Assembly: GCA_013530545.1 (NCBI GenBank)
Contig: SPVA01000103.1
Location: forward strand, 1 to 64,000
Direction of reading: 5' to 3'
DNA from: Acinetobacter lwoffii
GTDB taxonomy: Bacteria > Pseudomonadota > Gammaproteobacteria > Pseudomonadales > Moraxellaceae
Length of the DNA: 64,000 bases
Notes under the pieces: generated by a model
Told to the model about the DNA's origin: nothing
Database searches by the model: none
Seen by the model: only the letters and a program-made list of their open reading frames with translations
Part shown: in pieces, positions 45,814-53,827 of the stretch
Layout of the letters: the number at the start of each line of letters is the position of its first letter
Position numbering within the stretch: position 1 is the first letter of the stretch
Made by a program: the position numbers and the translations under genes

Positions 45814-45865
45814 CCATTTGATAAAATATATCACTGAGTGTCGTAAAGGATTGCAAAAACAATGA

Positions 45866-45884
45866 AATGTTATATTATAACATT
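45866..45884. promoter_or_regulatory. Zur (zinc uptake regulator) box
   Basis: AATGTTATA-T-TATAACATT is a perfect 19-bp palindrome matching the gammaproteobacterial Zur consensus, 30 bases before the start of the TonB receptor gene. Zur with zinc should bind here and block transcription; zinc shortage should release it. Confidence 0.85.
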
Positions 45885-45914
45885 CATCCAGATTACTGAA
45901 TTTGAGCTTCGGTC

Positions 45915-47995
45915 ATGTCCTTCCCTAAGAATCTAATAACATTGTCAATTTTTGCTGTAGTTGCGCCTACAGTATTTGCAGAGCAATCCTCATCTTCTAT
46001 CCCGGTTCAGACCATGGACACCAGACTGCGGCGGATTTTGCGGTTGCGGATCAGGTCGTGGATCAGAAAGCGCTGTCTGAACGTGCCACTACCATTGGTG
46101 ATGCCTTGGCAGATGAGCTTGGTGTTTATTCTAATCAATATGGTTCAGGCTCAAGCCGTCCGGTGATTCGTGGTCAAGATGGTCCACGCGTGAAAGTGTT
46201 GCAGCATGCTTCTGAAACAGCGGATGTATCCACTTTGTCTCCTGACCATGCTGTCACCGTTGATCCGATTATGGCGAAACAGGTCGAAGTGATTCGCGGT
46301 CCATCTACATTGCTTTATGGTGCCGGTACAGTCGGTGGGTTGGTGAATGTCACTGATCAAAAAATCCCAACTCAAATGCCTGAAGGTGGTCTGGAAGGTA
46401 CGGTCGGCCTGCGTTATAATTCAGGCAGTGATGAAAAACTGGCAAGTGCTGGTGTGACAGCGGGTATTGGTGAAAACTTTGCTTTGCGGGTAGAAGGCTC
46501 AAAGCGTAAAGCCAATGATTATATTGCGCCGGATTATGTAGTAGAAGAGCCGCATGGAGATCACTCACACTTTCATAAAGAACGTCGTGTGGGCAATACT
46601 TTTACTGAAGGGCAGACAGTCAATATTGGTGGAGCATGGATTCATGACCGTGGTTTTGTTGGATTGTCCTATAGTAACCGTCAGGATCAATATGGCTTGC
46701 CGGGACATAGTCATGAATATCATGGTTGTGGGCCTGATGAGAATGATCGCAATCAATTGGCATGTCCTCCACATGATGATGGTACTGAAGAAGGCGAACA
46801 TGCGCATGGCGGACCGTGGGTCGATTTAGAGTCACATCGTTATGATCTGCGTACCGAACTGAATAACCCTTTTGCCGGTGTAGAAAAACTACGTGCACAT
46901 GCCAGTTTTACTGACTATGAACATGATGAACTGGAAGAAAATGAAATCATCAGTAACTTTAAAAGTAAGGGTTATGATAGTCGTCTAGAGTTGGTACATG
47001 TGCCAGTTGCAGGTTGGGAAGGTGTAGTTGGAGCGCAATATAGCCAACAAAAGATTGATCTTTCAGGTCAATTAGAGCCACATGATGACCATTTCCATGA
47101 GGCTGTCGTGATGCCTGATACCAAAACTGAAAAATACAGTTTATTTGGGTTAGAGCATAAGCAACTTGGCGATGTGCATGTTGAGTTGGGCGCACGCGTT
47201 GAGCATCAAAAAGTGGATGTCGACTCTCGTCGTAAAAAAGATTATTCCGATACAGGTGTATCTGCATCCACGGCTGCCAATTGGGAATTTGCACCAAACT
47301 ATAAGCTTTCTGTAGTGGGTTCACATCAACAACGTTTGCCACTTGCTCAGGAACTCTATGCAGACGGGATTCACTTCGCAACCAATACTTATGAGCGAGG
47401 GAATGAAGATCTGGATGTCGAGAAATCAAATAATCTTGAATTAGGTCTGCATTATGAAGGCGATAAATTGGATTATCACGTGCATGTCTATCACAACTGG
47501 TTTGATAATTATATTTATGGTTCAACGACTGATAGTGAAGGTGACTTCCGCTTGGTCGACTATACCCAAGACAAAGCCAGATTCTATGGTACAGAAGCAC
47601 AAGCCGGGTATCAGATCAATGATATGTATAAGCTCAGCGTCTTTGGGGACTATGTACGTGGCAAGATTGAAGCTGAGAATGCACCACGTGTACCTGCAGG
47701 TCGCTTAGGCACTAAAGTCGAAGCAGACTTTGCCAATGGCTGGTCAGGTTTGGCTGAGTATTATCATGTCTTTAATCAGGACAAAATCGCCAGCTATGAA
47801 GATGAAACCCAAGGCTACAATATGGTGAATGTTGGCCTGAGTTATGCCAATAACCTTGCAGATAACAATGCTTATCGTGTTTATTTCAAGGCCAATAACC
47901 TGCTTGATGATCAGGTGTATTCACATACTTCCTTCCTGTCGAATATTCCGCAAGTCGGCCGCAACTTTACCGTCGGCGTGCAGTATGATTTCTAA
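45915..47995 (+). pseudogene. znuD: ZnuD-type zinc TonB-dependent receptor, frameshifted near its 5' end
   Basis: A signal peptide and mature start (MSFPKNLITLSIFAVV...VFAEQSSS) are encoded from 45915 in one frame, which stops at 46166. The plug (RPVIRGQDGPRVKVLQ, VIRGPSTLLYGAGTVGG) and barrel continue in another frame, whose first possible start is a GTG at 46058, to the terminal QVGRNFTVGVQYDF. His/Asp-rich external loops (HGDHSHFHKERR and a Cys/His-rich loop near 46700-46800) fit zinc receptors. The expected TonB box is not seen at the junction (about 46015-46060), so a small deletion is likely. It could also be a sequencing error. Zur box and terminator are intact. Confidence 0.8.
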
Positions 47996-48063
47996 CAGGT
48001 CTACTGAAATAATCGATCAAATCATCTAGATCTCACTGAAATCTACTTGAAAAATCATAAGAT

Positions 48064-48099
48064 AAAACCTAGCCTGAGTATATTGGGTTAGGTTTTTTC
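48064..48099 (+). terminator. Terminator after the zinc receptor
   Basis: AAAACCTAGCC pairs with GGTTAGGTTTT (one bulge) followed by a T run. It ends three bases before the next start codon at 48102. Confidence 0.8.
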
Positions 48100-48101
48100 T
48101 T

Positions 48102-49565
48102 ATGCGTATCTTTCAACGAATTCACAATAAATTGAACTGGTCGAATCGCCGTTATGCGACTTTGATCATTAGTATGCTGGCCGTGGGTTATCTGGCTTCG
48201 GCGATCTACCACACGTATAAGCCTTTGCCGGAAGGTCTGAATTACACGGGCAAGTTGCGTCATGCCGAAGTCAAATTTCTAGCCGATCAGACTTATCTGG
48301 ATGCCGAAGGAAAACAGCATTTAGATCATCGCATTTTTAATGAAATGCTGAAAATGATTGAAGAAGCCAAATCACTGATTGTGCTGGACATGTTTTTATT
48401 TAATCAGCAAACCGGTGCATCTACGCAGCAGCATCAGGCACTGAGTCAACAGCTGAGTGATGCTTTAATCAGTAAGCGTCTGCTGCAGCCTGAGGTGGAA
48501 ATCAAGTTTATTACCGATCCGATCAATTCAGTTTATGGCGGGATTAGATCCGAGCAGTATCGGGAATTACGTCAGCACGGCATCGATGTCATTGAAACCA
48601 ATCTGACGCCGTTGCGGGCTTCCAATCCAAGCTGGTCAGGCTTCTGGTATATCTGTTGCCAGGGCATTGGCAATAATCCGGAAACAGGCTGGTTGCCGAA
48701 TCCATTTGGAACAGAAAAAATTACTCTGCGCAGTTATTTTGATTTATTTAACTTTAAAGCCAATCATCGCAAAACCATGGTGGTGGATACCGATCAAGGC
48801 TGGAAAGCACTGGTCACGTCCATGAACCCGCATGATGGCAGTTCGCGGCATTCCAATATTGGCTTATTGGTCTGGGGCAGCACAGCCGTCGATATTCTGA
48901 AAACAGAACTGTCTGTGGGCAGGATGTCACAAGCGAATATGCCAGCCATTGTCGCCGGAGATTTTCAGGCAGACAGCAGCCAGCCACAAGCTCAGGTGCT
49001 GACTGAAAAAGCCATTTATGATGCAATTCTGAATCTGATTCAGACGGCGAAAGTCAATGAGCAGATTGATCTGGCGATGTTTTATCTGTCTGAGCGCAAA
49101 ATTATCAAAAGTCTGATCGCGGCCCATGAACGTGGTGTCAAAGTCCGGATTTTACTCGACCCAAATAAAGATGCTTTTGGCCGTGAAAAGAATGGAATTC
49201 CAAACCGGCAGGTGGCTTCAGAATTGCACGAGGCAGGTATCGAGGTGCGCTGGTGTCGTACTCAGGGTGAGCAATGTCATAGCAAAATACTAATGAAGCG
49301 CAGCGCTCAGCAAGCTGAAATGATTTTAGGTTCGGCCAATTTTACGGTGCGCAATTTGAAAAACTATAATCTAGAAACCAATATGCGCGTGGTCGGTCAA
49401 CCTCAGGCTGAAGTTTTCAGGGAGGCCCAGCAATATTTTGAGGGGGCATGGTCAAATCTGAATGGCCGTTCTATGAGTGTGGACTACACGCAATATGCAG
49501 AAAACTCATTCTTTAAATATTGGCTGTATCGCTTTATGGAATGGAGCGGCTGGTCAACGTTTTGA
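48102..49565 (+). CDS. Phospholipase D-like protein (cardiolipin synthase family)
   Basis: After an N-terminal membrane anchor (about residues 18-38) two PLD-type catalytic regions appear: NHRKTMVVD (full HxKx4D, about residues 223-231) and CHSKILMKRS, where the usual Asp after HxK is replaced. Relatives make cardiolipin from phosphatidylglycerol or hydrolyse phospholipids. The altered second motif may lower or change activity. The start overlaps the end of the upstream terminator, so the ribosome site is unusual; an in-frame ATG at 48174 is an alternative. Confidence 0.8.
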   Translation: MRIFQRIHNKLNWSNRRYATLIISMLAVGYLASAIYHTYKPLPEGLNYTGKLRHAEVKFLADQTYLDAEGKQHLDHRIFNEMLKMIEEAKSLIVLDMFLFNQQTGASTQQHQALSQQLSDALISKRLLQPEVEIKFITDPINSVYGGIRSEQYRELRQHGIDVIETNLTPLRASNPSWSGFWYICCQGIGNNPETGWLPNPFGTEKITLRSYFDLFNFKANHRKTMVVDTDQGWKALVTSMNPHDGSSRHSNIGLLVWGSTAVDILKTELSVGRMSQANMPAIVAGDFQADSSQPQAQVLTEKAIYDAILNLIQTAKVNEQIDLAMFYLSERKIIKSLIAAHERGVKVRILLDPNKDAFGREKNGIPNRQVASELHEAGIEVRWCRTQGEQCHSKILMKRSAQQAEMILGSANFTVRNLKNYNLETNMRVVGQPQAEVFREAQQYFEGAWSNLNGRSMSVDYTQYAENSFFKYWLYRFMEWSGWSTF

Positions 49566-49642
49566 TTTTAAATCCCTCCTGACTTCTCTTTTTTTAAAGG
49601 GAGGAAAGTCCCTCTTTGAAAAAGAGGGATTTAGGGAGATTT
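49566..49642. repeat. Palindromic intergenic repeat, terminator-like
   Basis: AAATCCCTC (49568) and GAGGGATTT (49622) flank an inner perfect hairpin TCCCTCTTT-gaa-AAAGAGGGA (49607-49627), followed by AGGGAGATTTTTT. Repeats of this type (aaatccctcc ... agagggattt) are common between Acinetobacter genes. It may also end the upstream gene. Confidence 0.65.
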
Positions 49643-49649
49643 TTTATGA

Positions 49650-50117
49650 TCAGCTTTTTGATTCTGGATTCGGTGGAACCAGCTGATCCAGCTCTTTATC
49701 CGTTAATTCATCCAGCTCAGAAATATCGGTTTTAATTTTCCATTGGGTTTCATCATCGACTGGATTTGGCAGACGCGCTTCTAACCAGTCACAAACCACA
49801 TCTGGCGGGAAATCTGCGTGATTACACTGGATTACCCAAGACAGGAAATCTTTGGCTACACCATTCATATATGGCGGTGGCGAAACTGGAAGAAACTGAG
49901 TTGGGAGACGTTCATTTTTAGAAATATAATTCAGGACATGACCTAGTTCTTGCACAGTTTGCCAAGCCAGCGGATGATCTACATTGATCTGGAACTTAAA
50001 CCACCATGCCTGTTTGCCATCTGAACCATAGCTATCAATCCGTTCTTTCTGAACACTTGGTACTTTAGAAAAATATTCATGTAAACGATCGAAATTTAAA
50101 TCAGACACAGTATTCAA
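49650..50117 (-). CDS. Conserved hypothetical protein, cytoplasmic
   Basis: This 155-residue acidic protein has no signal peptide or membrane helix. It has aromatic-rich AWWFKFQINVDHPLAWQTV and DFLSWVIQCNHADFPPDVV segments and an acidic tail (DELTDKELDQL). I recognise no family. The stop lies 7 bases from the upstream repeat. It is divergent from the next gene. Confidence 0.6.
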   Translation of the reverse strand: MNTVSDLNFDRLHEYFSKVPSVQKERIDSYGSDGKQAWWFKFQINVDHPLAWQTVQELGHVLNYISKNERLPTQFLPVSPPPYMNGVAKDFLSWVIQCNHADFPPDVVCDWLEARLPNPVDDETQWKIKTDISELDELTDKELDQLVPPNPESKS

Positions 50118-50288
50118 CTCGAAACATTAAAAAAAGCAATTTTAGCATAAAGCAGCAGCCTGCCGACGTGCCTGTCAGATTGAAAATAGGCAAGCGCATT
50201 ACAAAAAATTGCAGCTCCAACGAGCTTATCCATATTTTCTGCATCTATTTTGTTTAAAATATAAGCAGATTATTCGGAGGAAGCTCAA

Positions 50289-50741
50289 ATGAGAATCGTA
50301 CTATCGAGTGCAATATTCGCTGCTTTGCTATTGGGGGCTTCTGCACAGACGATGGCTGGCAATGCCTGGGTGGGTTATGGTGGTGTAGACCGATCTGTAC
50401 CGAATTATCGCAGCGCACCACGATCTTATGATCCACCACGGCAGCATTATCCGCAACGTCCACTGCCACCGCGACCACATTACCCGCAACGACCACCACA
50501 TTGGGGTTATCCGCCTGCGCAGAGTCAAAGTGGATTAAATATTCAGTATCAGGCACCGACCACCATTTATCAAAATTCGAATAGTTATAGCTGGGTCAAT
50601 GGTGATCCGAATGTTGCCCGGATTGAAAGTTCGAGATATACGGTAATTACCGATTGGCAGCGTTTAGGACTACCAGCACCGCCACGTGGCAGCTACTGGA
50701 TTTATGAAAACGGACGCTATGTACTGATGCCGAATCGTTAA
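50289..50741 (+). CDS. RcnB-family periplasmic protein
   Basis: A signal peptide (MRIVLSSAIFAALLLGASAQ) is followed by a Pro/His/Arg-rich low-complexity stretch (about residues 38-80) and a C-terminal RcnB-like domain: YTVITDWQRLGLPAPPRGSYW then YENGRYVLM. RcnB in E. coli is a periplasmic protein tied to nickel/cobalt homeostasis; in other genera the role is unclear. An egg-type ribosome site (ggagg) stands well placed before the ATG. Confidence 0.75.
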   Translation: MRIVLSSAIFAALLLGASAQTMAGNAWVGYGGVDRSVPNYRSAPRSYDPPRQHYPQRPLPPRPHYPQRPPHWGYPPAQSQSGLNIQYQAPTTIYQNSNSYSWVNGDPNVARIESSRYTVITDWQRLGLPAPPRGSYWIYENGRYVLMPNR

Positions 50742-50807
50742 ACTGCTTTAAATTCTGAACGAATAATTCAGTAATAAGCGTAAATAACTAAAAAGACCAA
50801 AATAGTT

Positions 50808-50853
50808 CCCTCTCCTGTGAGGAGATGAGTAGCACTGCTACGCAAGGGAGAGG
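50808..50853. repeat. Cloverleaf-like intergenic repeat
   Basis: CCTCTCC pairs with GGAGAGG as an outer stem. Inside it lie TCCT-gtg-AGGA and a perfect 13-base palindrome GTAGCA-c-TGCTAC (50829-50841). The pattern suggests a mobile palindromic element (REP/MITE-like). Confidence 0.55.
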
Positions 50854-50939
50854 TTGCTTGAGATAAATAGTCCTAAACCCTGAACGAGGCTTAAGTATTA
50901 CTTTAAGCTGAAGTGCAAAAAAAAAGAGGGCTTAAAAGA

Positions 50940-51437
50940 CTAGGCCAATTCATCATCTTCTGGGCGCGGTGTTTTACCGAGTGGCAATGGCTTTTCACTA
51001 TGTTTGTCACGGATCACGGATGGATAGGTCCATGAGGCATAGCGCACCACTAATATCGCAAAGGCCAGAATCAGAATCGAACCGGTAATAATCACCAGAT
51101 CCATGCTGGCTTTATGCGTGTGTTGAATATCTGCAATCAGCAAACGGGTCAGTGCAGTAATGGCAATATAAATCAGGAAACGTACTGGCATATGGTTGGT
51201 TTTAAAATAGATGCCGACCATGGCACCCAGTTCCAGATAAATAAACAACAGAAGAATGTCGTCAATGGTGGCGAACTGTTTGACGGTCAGAATGTCGATG
51301 ACCGTATGGCCAGCGGACCAGATCACCATACAGCCAATAATAAACAGCGCAATATAATGAAAGCTTTCTACAGCAAGATTACCAAGACGGTCGAGGAGCG
51401 CTTCAAATTTTTCAATTTTCGGACGTGATTTAGACAT
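50940..51437 (-). CDS. psiE: PsiE-type phosphate-starvation-inducible membrane protein
   Basis: Starting at 51437 (MSKSRPK), which has an ideal aggagg ribosome site, the protein has about four hydrophobic helices (FHYIALFIIGCMVIW, DDILLLFIYLELGAMVGIYF, FLIYIAITALTRLLI, LVIITGSILILAFAILVV) and matches PsiE's HMPVRF motif. PsiE is induced by phosphate starvation in E. coli; its role is unknown. The upstream in-frame ATG at 51458 precedes the ribosome site and is less likely. Confidence 0.82.
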   Translation of the reverse strand: MSKSRPKIEKFEALLDRLGNLAVESFHYIALFIIGCMVIWSAGHTVIDILTVKQFATIDDILLLFIYLELGAMVGIYFKTNHMPVRFLIYIAITALTRLLIADIQHTHKASMDLVIITGSILILAFAILVVRYASWTYPSVIRDKHSEKPLPLGKTPRPEDDELA

Positions 51438-51610
51438 ATTATCCTCCTGATTTTTCATGTGAAATAAAGATAGTTACAGAATAGCGTGCAAAGATCATGC
51501 ACAGAATGATTGAATGAAAAATAAAGATTAAATTATTTGAACTTTTGCGCTTATTTTAGACTAAATTGCTATATTGTATGGGTGGTACATTGAATAAATA
51601 GGAGAAAAAA

Positions 51611-51817
51611 GTGTTAGATAAAATTCAAACAAAAATTAGCCAATTAGAAGCCGGAAAAAAATTAATCCTCGGCGTAGGCATTAAGGCTGAAGATATGCAA
51701 AAGGTGGTGGAGCTCTGCGAGTCTTTAGAGTCAGAGGGGAATATCAAAATTGTGAATAAACATTCGAATCCGAAAAGCAATAATCAGACGGATACCTTGC
51801 TAATTCAAAAAGTTTAA
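51611..51817 (+). CDS. Small conserved hypothetical protein (68 residues)
   Basis: A GTG start follows a strong site (taggag, spacing 7). The product is a small Lys/Glu-rich protein (KISQLEAGKKLILGVGIKAE, VVELCESLESEGNIKIV) without membrane or signal segments, and I recognise no family. A bidirectional terminator follows at 51834. Its coding quality and tight regulatory signals argue for a real gene. Confidence 0.7.
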   Translation: MLDKIQTKISQLEAGKKLILGVGIKAEDMQKVVELCESLESEGNIKIVNKHSNPKSNNQTDTLLIQKV

Positions 51818-51833
51818 TTGTTGCATTTTCATA

Positions 51834-51862
51834 AAAAACGCCTGCTGATGCAGGCGTTTTTA
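51834..51862. terminator. Bidirectional terminator
   Basis: AAAAAACGCCTGC / GCAGGCGTTTTT hairpin between the small gene at 51611 and the acyl-CoA dehydrogenase gene that converges on it. It has A and T runs on both sides and can serve both. Confidence 0.9.
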
Positions 51863-51877
51863 TTGCAGATTTTTAGC

Positions 51878-53659
51878 TTAAGCTTGAGTCGTGAAATAAT
51901 CTTCAGAGAAGTTCATGATGACGTCAGAACCTGATTTCACTTTAGTAATGCGTAATGCCAGTTCAGGCAGAATGCGTTGTACAAAGTAACGTGCCAGAGC
52001 GATTTTATTTTGATAGAACTCACCGTCTTTATTTTTCGCTGCATTGGTAATGCGCGCGAACATATAAGAGAAGCTCAACAGACCTACAGCGTGCAGATAG
52101 TCAACTGCGGTTGCATTCGGGAAGTCATGGCTTTCTCGTGCTGCTTCCAGAATGTACTGAGTCACCGATTCAACTTCAGTTGCTGCATCCAGTGTGGCAT
52201 CTTTAATAAAGTTTAGATCCGCATCCAGACTATTGGCAAAGTCACGGATTTCAGAGATATATTCAGAGATATATTCGCCGCCACATTTAATGGTTTTGCG
52301 GCCGATCAAGTCTTGTGACTGTACACCGTTGGTGCCTTCATAGATCTGGGAAATACGTAGGTCACGGATACATTGCTCCAAGCCCCATTCACGGATATAG
52401 CCATGACCACCGAAGACCATTTGTGCATCTAGGGTCGCCTGGAATGCGGTATCCGTTAAATACGCTTTCGCGATTGGTGTTAATAGCGCAACGCGGTCAT
52501 TGGCTTTTTTCACCGCTTCAGGATCAGTAGAGAATTTGGTGATATCCAGTTGCTGACCTACATAAACTGCAAAGGCACGCGAAGCTTCGTTATTGGCACG
52601 TACATTCAGCAGCATACGGCGTACATCACCATGCACCAGAATGCTATCCGCAGGTTTGCTTGGTGACTGAACGCCAGCCGCACTACGACCCTGTAAACGG
52701 TCTGTGGCATATTGCGCAGCGTTTTGATAAGCGAATTCAGAAGCACCTAGGCCTTGAATACCCATCGACAGACGTTCGTAGTTCATCATCACGAACATCG
52801 CAGCGAGACCTTCGTTTTCTTTACCAACGAGGTAACCTTTGGCACCGTCAAAGTTCATGACACAAGTCGCAGATGCCTTGATTCCCATCTTGTGTTCGAT
52901 TGAACCTGGGCCGACCGGGTTACGTTCGCCAATAGAACCATCTTCATTGACCAAGAATTTCGGTACGATGAACAGGGAAATACCACGAGAGCCAGCAGGG
53001 GCATCTGGGGTTTTCGCTAGAACGAGGTGAATAATATTTTCCGCCAGGTCATGATCACCACCCGTGATGAAAATCTTGGTGCCGCTGATGCTATAAGTGC
53101 CGTCTTCGTTACGTTCAGCTTTGGTTTTGATAATACCCAGATCAGTACCGGCATGTGGTTCGGTTAAGCACATGGTGCCTGACCACTCACCCGAATAAAT
53201 TTTAGGTAAATAGGTTTCTTTTTGTGCTTGTGAAGCATAGCTGTTCAGCGCCATGCCCGCACCAACAGAAAGCAGTGGATACAGCATAAAAGACGGGTTG
53301 GTGGCAAACAGCATTTCATCAGAAAGTACCGTTAGCATTTTCGGCATTTCCTGGCCGCCCCATTCCATATCTGCGCCCAGACCAATCCAGCCACCTTCTG
53401 CATATTGTTTGAACGCTTCTTTAAAGCCAGCAGGTGTGGTCACATTACCATTTTCAATTTTTGCGCCTTCTTCATCGCCGGTACGGTTCAGAGGAAGCAT
53501 GACGTTTTGAGAAAATTTTGCCATTTCTTCAAGAATCGCTTCTGCTGTCGCAGCATCCAGATGCGCTAGATTTTCATTGGCCTGCCAGAATTGTTCTGCA
53601 TTGAAGACATCGTTCAGGATGAATTTCATATCGGCAAGTGGCGCGTTATAAATTGGCAT
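51878..53659 (-). CDS. Acyl-CoA dehydrogenase (long, FadE-like, second of a pair)
   Basis: A 593-residue flavoenzyme: FAD/substrate motif MCLTEPHAGTDLGIIKTKA (about residues 158-176), IEHKMGIKASATCV, and the catalytic Glu in YEGTNGVQSQDLIGRK, then an extra C-terminal domain beyond the usual 380 residues. It introduces the first double bond in fatty-acid beta-oxidation. It is paralogous to the next gene and convergent with the small gene at 51611. Proteobacterial tandem pairs like PA0506/PA0508 have this architecture. Confidence 0.92.
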   Translation of the reverse strand: MPIYNAPLADMKFILNDVFNAEQFWQANENLAHLDAATAEAILEEMAKFSQNVMLPLNRTGDEEGAKIENGNVTTPAGFKEAFKQYAEGGWIGLGADMEWGGQEMPKMLTVLSDEMLFATNPSFMLYPLLSVGAGMALNSYASQAQKETYLPKIYSGEWSGTMCLTEPHAGTDLGIIKTKAERNEDGTYSISGTKIFITGGDHDLAENIIHLVLAKTPDAPAGSRGISLFIVPKFLVNEDGSIGERNPVGPGSIEHKMGIKASATCVMNFDGAKGYLVGKENEGLAAMFVMMNYERLSMGIQGLGASEFAYQNAAQYATDRLQGRSAAGVQSPSKPADSILVHGDVRRMLLNVRANNEASRAFAVYVGQQLDITKFSTDPEAVKKANDRVALLTPIAKAYLTDTAFQATLDAQMVFGGHGYIREWGLEQCIRDLRISQIYEGTNGVQSQDLIGRKTIKCGGEYISEYISEIRDFANSLDADLNFIKDATLDAATEVESVTQYILEAARESHDFPNATAVDYLHAVGLLSFSYMFARITNAAKNKDGEFYQNKIALARYFVQRILPELALRITKVKSGSDVIMNFSEDYFTTQA

Positions 53660-53764
53660 GGTGTGTCACCTGTTTATTGTTTGATTAAATGAGTTTTAAT
53701 CAGTCTAAAACACTCAAAATCTGAATGTTAGACGACTAAAGGTTAATTCTGTAACTCTTTATAA

Positions 53765-53802
53765 AGAAAAAGGACTGCCTGTTGATTGACCGTCCTTTTT
53801 CT
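53765..53802. terminator. Terminator between the two dehydrogenase genes
   Basis: AGAAAAAGGAC and GTCCTTTTTCT form a perfect 11-bp stem with a 16-base loop. On the minus strand it ends the upstream dehydrogenase transcript, so the paralogs may be transcribed separately. Confidence 0.8.
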
Positions 53803-53827
53803 GAAATGTAGCTAGTCTGAGACTAAC

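Noticed and set aside
46959-47600. 213-codon open frame antisense to the zinc receptor
   Set aside because: It mirrors the coding strand of a clear TonB receptor, has low-complexity His/Tyr content and no ribosome site. It is a shadow frame.
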